Assembly (NCBI GenBank): GCA_034521495.1
Contig: JAXHMK010000009.1
Coordinates: 613,001-677,000 of the forward strand
Direction of reading: 5' to 3'
Source of the DNA: Balneolaceae bacterium
GTDB taxonomy: Bacteria > Bacteroidota > Rhodothermia > Balneolales > Balneolaceae
Length of the DNA: 64,000 nt
The notes beneath the pieces were generated by a model. That model saw only the letters and a program-made list of their open reading frames with translations, did no database searches and was not told the origin of the DNA. This document shows positions 56,674 through 64,000 of the stretch, piece by piece (position 1 is the first letter of the stretch; the number at the start of each line of letters is the position of its first letter). A program made the position numbers and the translations under genes.

Positions 56674-57896
56674 TTATTTTAAAAGTTGTTTAATGCGGGT
56701 TTTATTATTCGCCTGGTTGATCGCTTCTTCAGAACTTATAATTCGCTGTTTCACTAATCGTACTAAATCCTGCTCTAATGTGTGCATTCCATATTGACTG
56801 CCCTCATTTAACATCTGGTATATTTCCGAGACATTATCATTCCGGATGGCTGCACGTATGGGGGAGTGGCCAAAAGTACCTCTTTAGCCAGAACCCTCGT
56901 TCCCTCCAGTGTACTTACAAGTTTTTGGCTGATAACGCATGTTAATACATCCGCAAGGCGAATCCGAACCCGTTCCTGTTCATTAAGGGGGGTTTCACCG
57001 ATAATTCTGTCTATACTTTCCATTGCCGAAGCCGTATGTAGTGTGGAAAACACTTTATGTCCCGAATCTGTCACTTCCAACGCATTTTGTATTGCAACGT
57101 CATCCCTAAGCTCACCAATTACAACAATATCAGGGTCTTGCCGCATCGCCTGCACAATTCCATCTCTGAACGAAGAGACATCCCTGCCAACTTCTCTGTG
57201 CCGAATAATACACTTTTGTGGCTTATGAACCAACTCAATTGGAGAGGCCACAATAACAATATGTCCCCTCACTGTCCGGTTGTTGGCATCAATAATCGTG
57301 TCAAGTGTGGTTGATTTACCAGATCCTGTAATTCCCGTAACCAATGTTAAGCCATACTTCAGGTATTTTAGACTTAAATATCTTGCTACTTCCGGGTGTA
57401 AATTCAGGTCTTTAAAAGGACGAATTTCGTTCTCAATCTGGCGCATATTCATCGCCAGATGGTCCATATCAAAGTAGACCGTTGCACGGTACCTGCGATC
57501 TTTGTCTGTAGACAGTGAATAAGAGAAGTCAATACTGCGATTGACAAGCAGGTGTTCCATCTGTTCATCACTCAACAAGTTCAGTATTAACAGGTTCGTT
57601 TCAAGAAGAGTATAATGCTGACTTTTTTCCCAGGGTTTTTTTGTGCCGTGAATCCGGTACCAAACTTTTCCAAAACAGCCGGCCCCGCCTAAATCAATGT
57701 CTGAGGCGTTCATTTGCTGCATCCGGTCGAGGTACTCCTCCAGGTGATCTTTCAGCAGGTCCCTCTCCTCAGCAGAGAGCTCATAAACGCAGTTCACGAT
57801 GTACTGAACCCGATCTACTCCACGGAGGTCGTCAGAGATTCCCGTTAGGGTTTTATCGAATAGCACCTGAATGTCATTATCCACAATCGTAGTCAT
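56674..57896 (-). pseudogene. PilT-like retraction ATPase, frameshifted near its C terminus
   Basis: From ATG 57896, after about 60 extra N-terminal residues, the ATPase core reads GGAGCFGKVWYRIHGTK, LTLVTGITGSGKSTTLDTII (Walker A), MRQDPDIVVIGELRDDVAI (Walker B and Asp box), GHKVFSTLHTASAMESIDRI (His box) and SQKLVSTLEGTRVLAKEVLL. Then the run of five G at 56860-56864 shifts the frame; the true tail reads IRAAIRNDNVSEIYQML and GMHTLEQDLVRLVKQRII. The length, 1223 bases, is one short; adding one base restores 407 residues. PilT powers pilus retraction. The gene stops 13 bases before the PilM/N start, and 5 bases separate it from the cNMP-binding protein. Confidence 0.85.
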
Positions 57897-57901
57897 ACCC
57901 T

Positions 57902-58456
57902 CTAATTGTCTTCATTGGTTTGAAAAGCTAATTTTCTCTGCATGTAGAGTAGTTTTTTGCCAGCGTAAATAAGTTTTTGATTTTGCAGGTCAATTAAATT
58001 CATAATAAACATTTTAAACAACCGGTCGGGCCTGCTATCAAAAAATTGAAGAACATCTTCCCGTTTAAGCCGAATAACAGCCGTCGGCCTGGTAGCTATT
58101 AAGGTACCGGATGGAGCCCTGTTTTTAAATAAAAACGTTTCTCCAATAAAATCACCAGATTGCAATTTTGCAATATAAACATCTTCCTTAAAAAGAGATA
58201 CGCTCCCATCTACAACCAGCCACCCATCGTTTTGAAAGTGATCTTTTTCTGAAACGATGGTTTCACCGGCATTATACTCTTCGAGTGTACCGCATAACAG
58301 AAACTCCCTGTAATCTTCGGGCGGAAACTTTCGCAAAAGCAGTGGAGATGAATCCAGCACTTGCTGTACTCTCGGGTGATGTAGTAAGTCGCTTTTTTGA
58401 CTTTCCATTTTATGCCAATCAATTGTCTGATAAATTAGCTGCGTATTCTGTTTCAT
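57902..58456 (-). CDS. cyclic-nucleotide-binding domain protein without DNA-binding domain
   Basis: 184 residues. The cNMP-binding fold covers residues about 38-165: LLCGTLEEYNAGETIVSE, WLVVDGSVSLFKEDVYIAKL, GDFIGETFLFKNRAPSGTLI (phosphate-binding cassette, GE with Arg nearby) and TRPTAVIRLKREDVLQFFD. No helix-turn-helix follows, so it is a ligand sensor rather than a CRP-type regulator. It is immediately before the PilT-like gene on the same strand, which points to nucleotide control of pilus retraction or assembly. The messenger (cAMP, c-di-GMP or other) is not readable. The gene starts an apparent operon separated by 2.2 kb of repeats from pilB. Confidence 0.82.
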   Translation of the reverse strand: MKQNTQLIYQTIDWHKMESQKSDLLHHPRVQQVLDSSPLLLRKFPPEDYREFLLCGTLEEYNAGETIVSEKDHFQNDGWLVVDGSVSLFKEDVYIAKLQSGDFIGETFLFKNRAPSGTLIATRPTAVIRLKREDVLQFFDSRPDRLFKMFIMNLIDLQNQKLIYAGKKLLYMQRKLAFQTNEDN

Positions 58457-58805
58457 CGTTTTTGTTGTACCCGTTGTATCTATGAATACTGCAGCACATA
58501 TAAAATCTTAAAAACAGGTTTTGAGGTCCCAAAAGATAGTTGTTTTTTCGTTCGATGGATACCTCAACAATATGTCAGCCCGTCTGACCACAACACAACA
58601 TCAGCGGCCGGGCGGGATAGCATTTCAAACCCTGTAAAATATCGCTCACTCATATAGAATACAGAACAAAATCTAATCTGAATTTAACTGAATGAGATCA
58701 TTATTATTCAATTAAGATATATAAATATATGAATATTAATAATTTTTAATAAAGAATGCTTACAGATGCTTTTTTGGGTTTATTTTTCTGTTTCCGAGGT
58801 TTGAT

Positions 58806-58889
58806 AACATGTTAGCAATTTCGCAGATAAAAAAATACGATTCACTGGTAAAACCTGTGGATCGCCCTCTCCCCAACCCCTTTTCCCGC
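58806..58889. mobile_element. left part of an older MITE copy, interrupted by the 58890-59933 element
   Basis: ACATGTTAGCAATTT ... AAAAAAATACGATTCACTGG and GATCGCCCTCTCCCC resemble in order 47349-47413 of the MITE. Its palindrome is cut in the middle (TTTCCCGC) by the insertion; the right half GGGTGAGGGCGGACGAT continues at 59942. Confidence 0.55.
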
Positions 58890-58968
58890 GTACATGTTTA
58901 TCGAAAAAAGAAAAAATAACCAGTCTAAAAATTGACAAGTTTTCAATTCGTGTTTTAAATATCTATTA

Positions 58969-59095
58969 GAAGGCTTTGCAAAACTCTGCCCGTCATCCTG
59001 AACTTGATTCAGGATCTCCAGATACTGGCTATAAAGGCGAATGGAGAATCTGAATCGAGTTCAGATTGACCAATAACCACGGTTTTGCAAAGCCC
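58969..59095. repeat. dispersed repeat with GGCTTTGCAAAAC ends, inverted copy at 29901
   Basis: Both ends carry (G)AGGCTTTGCAAAAC in inverted orientation. CTATTA lies on each side, a possible 6-7 base target duplication (left 58963-58968, right 59097-59102). It holds the palindromes CCTGAACTTGATTCAGG and CTGAATCGAGTTCAG. The left end is close to that of the 48347/60490 repeat. Confidence 0.6.
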
Positions 59096-59102
59096 TCTAT
59101 TA

Positions 59103-59156
59103 CCGTCTGCTTTAGCTGACGGGCTGGGAGATTCCAAAACAAGTGGCTTTAGCCAC
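59103..59156. repeat. REP-like hairpin pair to the left of the RAYT gene
   Basis: CCGTCTGCTTTAGCTGACGG (59103-59122), stem CCGTC/GACGG then GC/GC with a TTTA loop, and GTGGCTTTAGCCAC (59143-59156). It begins about 40 bases after the RAYT stop, in the orientation opposite to the right-hand pair. Confidence 0.65.
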
Positions 59157-59195
59157 ATCCGGTTTAAGAAACTAACTTTGTTTAGGCAGTGTACC

Positions 59196-59633
59196 TCATC
59201 CCTTTATCCTGCTCCAGCCATACTTTTCCATAAACTCATCGATCTCTTCTTTAAAGGACACCTTTCTATGATGCTTCTCCTGTGAATGGATATACCTCCT
59301 TACTGATTCCAGGTGACTTTCACTTACACCAACCGCCCAGTAATCATCCTGCCAGGTAAATTTACGCTTCAAGAGTCCACTTCGGTTTATCCAAAAAGAG
59401 GATTCCCCTTTAATTAGCTGAGCTACATTGCTGACGTTTTGTTCTTTTCCGAGAGATATCAAACAATGAGCATGTTCGCTGTGTCCGTTGATACAATCGA
59501 GCCATATATTCTTTGTTTGGGCATTTGTTTTGATGTGTTGAAACATCGTTCGTCGAATCTCTTTTGTGTGAAGAAATGGAATTCTGTTTTTTGTACAAAA
59601 CACCAAATGAATCCAAATGCGTACCCAACTCAT
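59196..59633 (-). CDS. REP-associated tyrosine transposase (RAYT, IS200/IS605 Y1 type)
   Basis: 145 residues, the usual length. SWVRIWIHLVFCTKNRIPFL is the opening; the metal-binding HUH pair is in INGHSEHAHCLISLGKEQ; the tyrosine lies in RRYIHSQEKHH, after VSESHLESV; WQDDYWAVGVSE is the family helix. Such transposases act on DNA hairpins next to them and cut and join single strands. REP-like hairpins flank this gene within about 150 bases on each side, in mirrored order, which fits the RAYT-REP pairing. The start is ATG 59633. Confidence 0.85.
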   Translation of the reverse strand: MSWVRIWIHLVFCTKNRIPFLHTKEIRRTMFQHIKTNAQTKNIWLDCINGHSEHAHCLISLGKEQNVSNVAQLIKGESSFWINRSGLLKRKFTWQDDYWAVGVSESHLESVRRYIHSQEKHHRKVSFKEEIDEFMEKYGWSRIKG

Positions 59634-59778
59634 GGCTTTATCTATCGTTTATTTTTCTGTTACGGACCGAGGATGTTCGTCCTGTTTGAGGAGATTTTGC
59701 TCCTTCTTTAAGTATGAACCCAAAAATGTCTCTTCCTTACAGTTTATATCTGTTTTTTTGAATGACATGTGATGTCAT

Positions 59779-59834
59779 GTGGCTGAAGCCACTCGTTTTC
59801 TGGATGTTGCTTGTCCGTCAGCTAAAGCAGACGG
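59779..59834. repeat. REP-like hairpin pair to the right of the RAYT gene
   Basis: GTGGCTGAAGCCAC (59779-59792) and CCGTCAGCTAAAGCAGACGG (59815-59834), reverse complement order of the left pair. Both ends of the RAYT gene are thus marked by the same two hairpins pointing inward. Confidence 0.6.
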
Positions 59835-59941
59835 TAATAGATACTTCTTTCTCTCTTCTGCGGCTTTCTTGTAACCTCTCTTACCGAGATATAGCGAGGG
59901 GACCTTCACTTCTACAAACCGCTAAACAGGTACTTTCCCGC

Positions 59942-60680
59942 GGGTGAGGGCGGACGATAAATAATGCAAATCCTTCGGCAGGAGAGTATAAAAATTCCCT
60001 CTGGGGATCTATTGAAGGGCGTTGATTGAGATTGGGACTTTACTCAGGTTCATAGCCCCCAATGGACACACCTCTGCTTGCTTCGCTGAACGCTCCGCAA
60101 GCGGTCTCCTCTCAAGAGGAGATTTTTTTGCTCTGAAAATCTGCTTCGGAACTCCGCGGTTTATAAAGACATGTTCCGGTTGTACTTGTGAAATTATGAA
60201 TCATGAGTGGTTTAATTTCCCAACCCTCTGGGGTGGAAAGCGAGCGAAGTGAGCAGGGGGGTGGCTATCTAAGTTTTGTTCATAATCCAACCTTGGTTCT
60301 GTGGTATTACACCCCTCCCGGCTAAAGCCGTACTCCCCTCAAGGGGAGATTGATCATCCCCCATTGCTCCTTACAACTACGCCAAGCCTGCTCTACGAAG
60401 TTTTCTTGATCGACAAAGCCTTGGCGTAGTGGATAACGTAGTTGAGGCTTCGTTGCACAGGTCAAAAAGGGGGACACTTTACAATAAGTGGAGGCTTTGA
60501 AATACCCATCTGTCGGTTGTTTTTACCGGCTGATGGGTGTCCCCACCCGTCAGCCCGCACATACAGCGTGCAGACGGGCAGTAATGCGAAAGCCCTCTAA
60601 GTACATATATTGTAAAAAAAAAGATTATAAGAGATACCTCTGGACTCTGCCCCGGGGTAGTTCATCAGAAGTGACTCGGG
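59942..60680. other. repeat-rich spacer between the inserted element and pilB
   Basis: 740 bases with no gene. It contains the remainder of the older MITE, a TCTCCT/AGGAGA hairpin followed by a T-run near 60105-60129 (terminator-like), a long ACTACGCCAAGC ... GGCGTAGT hairpin at about 60374-60431 and the large repeat at 60490. The small frames here (60022-60252, 60488-60697) are repeat translations. Confidence 0.5.
60490..60597. repeat. ~108-bp repeat, inverted copy of 48347-48454
   Basis: Same parts in reverse: GGAGGCTTTGAAATACCCA, GGTTGTTTTTACCGGCTGAT, the GCCCGC/GCGTGC arms and AGCCCTC at the end. Differences from the other copy are few, e.g. an extra base in GCGAAAG. It lies 84 bases from the pilB stop. 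Confidence 0.7.
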
Positions 60681-62466
60681 TTAGTCTTCTAAGGTGATGG
60701 CCATTACTTCCTCAATCGTAGTAATGCCGTTTTTAATACGTTTCCGTCCCGATGCCCGCAATGTAAGCATTCCGTTTTTGATAGCATATTTGCGCAGTGC
60801 ATCTTCGTCAATCTCATCTCCTGCTTCAAAAATCATTTTCTTTATTTCATCATCGAAGTAGAGAGCCTCCATGATGGCAATTCGTCCAGCGTACCCATTT
60901 CCGCACTTTTCACAACCCACCGGTTTATAAAATGTAATCTCTTCTATTTCCTCGTCGCTAAAACCAAGATTTTTAGCCGGCTGGGCGATCTCTTCATGAT
61001 CGTAGGGTTCCTTGCAGTTTTCGCATAACGTTCTCACCAGGCGCTGTGCCATCACAAGATTAATGGCATTGGCTATCAGGAAGGGTTCAACACCCATTTT
61101 AAAAAGCCTGGATACAGCACTGGGCGCATCATTCGTGTGAAGGGTAGAGAAGGTCAGGTGACCTGTATTTGCGAGCTTTATGGCGATTTCAGCGGTTTTC
61201 AGGTCGCGAATCTCACCAACCAGTACAATATCGGGGTCATGTCGCAGAATTCCACGCATGGCATTGTCGAATGTCATGCTTTCGGATATTTTTAACTGGC
61301 GGGCCCCTTTTATCAGGTACTCAACCGGTTCCTCAATGGTTAGTACGTTAAATTCGGGACTCATCACAGAGTGGAGTGCAGCCACCAACGTTGTTGATTT
61401 ACCCGAACCCGTTGGCCCCGTAATAATCACAATTCCGGATGGTTTGCGAATCGCTTTATTAAAATCACTGTGAGCTTTCTCCTGGAGTCCGAGTTTATCC
61501 AGGTCGGTGATTACTTTCCGGTCATCTAAAACCCGTATCACCACAGATTCCAGTTTTCGTTCAAACTCTTCGCCCACCATCGGCATGATGGAAACACGGT
61601 AACGGATATTGGTAGCATCAATGCGCCGCTGTATATAACCGTCCTGCGTTGAATCTCTCTCAAAACGGTCAACATTCATCGTTTTGTCTTTTACAACGGC
61701 CGAAAGAGCTTCCGGTTTTACATTGGGCTGAGAATGCCAGACCTGTAAACGCCCGTCCATTCGAAACAAAATATCCGTTACATTCTTTTTGCCGGGTATA
61801 ATGTGAATATCACTCGCCCCTTTACGTACAGCTTCAACCAGCATTCCCTCCACAAGGGAGTTGAGCATACTTTTGTTGATCTCTTGATCCAGCTCCTCTT
61901 CATCGAGATCTTCCTCAGTAATTTCCGGTTCTTCAAACTCAATATCATCCAGTATTCTGAGGAACTCATTTTTTTGATCATACACCTTATTGATAATGAA
62001 ATCTACCGTTTCCTGCCTGCAGTAGGTGAGTTCGTAGAGTTTATAGGGCAGTTCCGAAGCCAGTATCGAAATTTGGGGATCAGTCGGGTCGGCAGAAGCC
62101 AGGATGATCAAGATCTTTGTCTGCTTTAAACGGAACGGTTTTCCGGTAGATCATCTCATCCACAACCTCATCGGGAATTTCATCCATCATACTGCGGATG
62201 TTTTCGATCATTTTTTTAGAGGGCGAACCGTTTGGCAAAACTTCCCGGAAGGCATACAATCGGGAAATAGTTTTCATCACCTCATGACGGTCGGCATCAA
62301 AATCTTCCACGATAATTGTACTGAGACGCCGCCGAATGGAAGCCGGTTCTTCCTGGTGGGTTTTTATCGCCTCCTTGAGTTGCTCCTGGTCAATAATACC
62401 GTTCTCAACAAGGGCTTCTCCCAGCCTTTTCCGTACAAAAAATGTGTTTTTCTTTGCCGTATCCAT
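60681..62466 (-). pseudogene. PilB/GspE-like assembly ATPase, frameshifted in its N-terminal third
   Basis: From ATG 62466, the N-terminal domain reads RLGEALVENGIIDQEQLKEA and ISRLYAFREVLPNGSPSKK; near 62106-62119 the frame changes (…VPFKADKD then ILASADPTDPQISILA). The core then has VIITGPTGSGKSTTLVAALH (Walker A), ILRHDPDIVLVGEIRDLKTA, LANTGHLTFSTLHTND and the zinc site CENCKEPY ... GCEKCGNGYAGR. The length, 1786 bases, is one more than a full frame; removing a base (perhaps one A of AAA) restores about 594 residues. It drives filament assembly. It is 2.2 kb upstream of the rest of the locus, separated by mobile repeats. Confidence 0.85.
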
Positions 62467-62614
62467 AGTTGAAAATTGATTAACCCACGAACCAAAAAAA
62501 TAGCAGATAAGAGCAGCATCTGCAGATAAAATAATATATGTAATTCTTACATAATCCCAATATAGGCGTTTTAAAGTAAAATAATAACCTATTGTTGTTG
62601 ATGTTTACCTACTT

Positions 62615-62637
62615 GTTCCAAAGGTCTCCTTCGGAAC
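62615..62637. repeat. TTCC(A/G)AAGG-family hairpin with an A/G mispair
   Basis: GTTCCAAAGG then TCT then CCTTCGGAAC; the two arms differ at one base pair (A opposite C), so this stem is slightly decayed. Another member lies at about 62871-62894. Confidence 0.5.
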
Positions 62638-62648
62638 CCATGAACAGG

Positions 62649-62706
62649 CTGGCGCAAGCGACCAACACAACAATAAGCTGGCGCAAGCGTCCCCGCTTGT
62701 GGCCCT
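62649..62706. repeat. tandem GGCGCAAG repeat (copy 1)
   Basis: CTGGCGCAAGCGACCAACAC, an AACAATAAG spacer and then GGCGCAAGCGTCCCCGCTTG hairpin. The same two-part unit recurs at 63439-63494. Confidence 0.6.
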
Positions 62707-63224
62707 TGTACTCTTGAGCACGAGCGTGGACGCTCGCGCTATCTCGAAAACGGGTACTGTCTTGAAAAATGAGATCCCTCACGTCCGTTCGGAATGACAG
62801 GTGGTTGGTTTGAATATTGCGACTCCACAACGTTTACCAATTTTGGCCTCGATGTTATTTATTATTTTGCTTGTTCCGAAGAAGACCTTCGACCCAATGA
62901 AAAGTTAGGTCTATCGGTCTTCGGCCTTGATTGGTGGAGGGATTGCATGGTTTGCAACACAGCACGGGAGAAATCGCTCTGCGCGCTCACCTTGTGAGCA
63001 TTCGCAGAGTGTACCCGTGCGTGTAAACCATGCCCCGGAAGCAATCACAGCCGGGAGTTTTTGAAACCTTTTGGCGGTCCAAAAGTAATAGGAAAGAAAT
63101 GTTATGAGGCTTTTATGTTGTATCAAGACGTGTTTTATGAATCACAGCTGGTTGGTATGTTCAGCACGACAGACCAGTTATCAGATGAGTGTGTGAGCCA
63201 TATTTGAATTTCGGGTCGTGAATA

Positions 63225-63360
63225 CTCATTCGATGACTCCACAACGCTTCTCAAATCTGCCCCTCGATGTCGTTTATCATTATCAAGACGAATTTCTCGC
63301 CTCGGGGCACTTTTTTTGGTGGCTTCTATCCCACGGCTGCAAATCGTCGCTGCGCTCCTA
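63225..63360 (+). repeat. direct repeat of 51565-51690
   Basis: CCACAACGCTTCTCAAATCTG, CGCCTCGGGGCAC and CCCACGGCTGCAAATCGTCG occur in the same order and orientation at 51.56-51.69 kb, and the first part also near 62820. About three quarters of positions agree. Confidence 0.55.
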
Positions 63361-63438
63361 TTTTTGCCGTGGGCTATTGATATTTCACTCCTTTGGAGTG
63401 AGGGATTGCCGGGGCAATCCTTTTTACATTTACACAGA

Positions 63439-63494
63439 CTGGCGCAAGCGACCAACACAACAAAAAACTGGCGCAAGCGTCCCCGCTTGTGCCC
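63439..63494. repeat. tandem GGCGCAAG repeat (copy 2)
   Basis: The pair is the same as at 62649-62706, with AACAAAAAA in place of the spacer. It is followed by CCTGACTCGCGAGCATCTCG, which also follows the copy at 51459-51485. Confidence 0.6.
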
Positions 63495-63781
63495 CTTTCC
63501 CTGACTCGCGAGCATCTCGTTGATGAAAGGCAGAGTCTTATTTACAAGATTCTTCCTCGTCGGCAAAAGACGCCTCCTCGTCTGAATGACAGGGGTTGTG
63601 TTATAGATCGCGGCGTTTTAGGTTCAAAAGTAGAATAGGGTTTAGTCTTACGCCGCTGTGACTGTTCGCTGCCAAAGACGGCGTAGTGAGAAGTGTGGGT
63701 CTGGCAGGGCGTGTTATACGCCGTCGATAATACCCCGCCCCGCCTGTCATTCAGAGCCGACCGGCAGGGAGGCGAAGAATC

Positions 63782-64000
63782 GAGAAGTTACCCCGAAATT
63801 TACATTTCATAGTCTATATATTAAATATTATCAATACTTTATATATTTTTATAAATAGAAACTGAAAAAATGTGTGTAGGTCGGCCTTGAATAGTTGGCG
63901 GAAAAAAGGACTACGATTGAACCGTGAGGAGAATCCTTTCATACCGGCGAGAAACGGAATGTAAGGGCTATAAGCGAGATGGACCATTGAAAGGATTCCA
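63782..64000. repeat. inverted copy of 38503-38722 (runs off the window end)
   Basis: Read in reverse, it matches GGAATCCTTTCAATGGTCC, CGGTATGAAAGGATT, CGCCAACTATTCAAGG and TTCGGGGTAACTTCTC of the first copy. The left end at 63782 is complete; the right end probably continues past 64000. Confidence 0.65.

Larger units (their letters stand above)
58890..59933. mobile_element. 1044-bp insertion with terminal inverted repeats, carrying the RAYT transposase
   Basis: Ends GTACATGTTTATCG (58890-58903) and CGCTAAACAGGTAC (59920-59933) are inverted repeats matching at 12 of 14 bases, and they resemble the ends of the 47345 MITE. An identical 8-base string TTTCCCGC is found on both sides (58882-58889, 59934-59941). 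Inside are a 127-base repeat, the REP-like hairpin pairs and the minus-strand RAYT gene. RAYT enzymes are not known to make target duplications or inverted repeats, so the boundaries may be due to another transposase, with the RAYT captured. Confidence 0.6.
62467..64000. other. 1.5-kb gene-free, repeat-rich end of the window
   Basis: No protein frame here looks real; open frames are translations of repeats. It contains hairpins, long direct repeats and an inverted copy of the 38503 repeat, listed separately. A transcription start for pilB would lie before 62467 but was not identified. Confidence 0.5.

Noticed and set aside
62609-63566. Frames of 60-143 codons in the last 1.5 kb
   Set aside because: They consist of repeat sequence, e.g. 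the GGCGCAAG and GTTCCGAAGG hairpins translated.

Overview
The window looks like a chromosomal segment (or metagenome-assembled contig) of a Bacteroidota-type bacterium, most likely Balneolota/Balneolaceae. This is an inference from gene content and style: an omega subunit behind yicC-gmk and ahead of coaBC, a type B succinate dehydrogenase, a DUF4296 lipoprotein, weak Shine-Dalgarno sites, candidate promoters with the TAnnTTTG -7 element, moderate AT richness, and families of intergenic hairpins. No tRNA, rRNA or CRISPR array was seen.

Layout: 1-4.8 kb holds the end of a TolC-like protein, an MlaC-like lipid carrier, two glycosyltransferases and a flippase. 5.3-7.4 kb (minus) is an inositol-phosphate pair (myo-inositol-1-phosphate synthase and a probable CTP:inositol-phosphate cytidylyltransferase), followed by a second flippase and a sodium:solute symporter. 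11-16.6 kb (minus) is housekeeping: yicC-gmk-rpoZ-coaBC, glmM, a cobalamin adenosyltransferase and a YigZ protein. 16.8-20.4 kb is sdhCAB. 20.6-29.9 kb holds an outer-membrane barrel, RecQ, a broken DUF4296 lipoprotein, SDR, CoaX, Udk, an N-acetylmuramoyl-L-alanine amidase, a fatty-acid desaturase, a small membrane protein and a DinB protein. 30.4-46.5 kb holds hflKC, a DUF4143 ATPase next to valS (frameshifted) with a decayed second valS tail, rsmB, atpDC, a DUF5117-like metalloprotease and adenine deaminase.

From 46.6 kb the character changes. A type IV pilus/type II secretion-like locus (48.7-62.5 kb) has three pilin-like proteins on the plus strand, and on the minus strand a PilB-like ATPase, a cyclic-nucleotide-binding protein, a PilT-like ATPase, a PilM-PilN-SPOR fusion, a PilO-PilP fusion and a short secretin. 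No PilC/GspF or prepilin peptidase is in the window. Four of these genes carry single-base frameshifts. The spaces are filled with palindromic repeats: covarying double hairpins, REP-like hairpins around a RAYT transposase, ~110-130 bp repeats in inverted copies, and two elements with matching 14-bp terminal inverted repeats and 8-bp target duplications, one of them inserted inside another repeat.

Seven single-base indels break otherwise intact genes (DUF4296, valS, OsmC, PilO/P, PilM/N, PilT, PilB). In each the total length is off by exactly one base from a full reading frame, several at short homopolymers. Assembly or sequencing error is the simplest explanation, but the concentration in the pilus locus leaves real decay possible.
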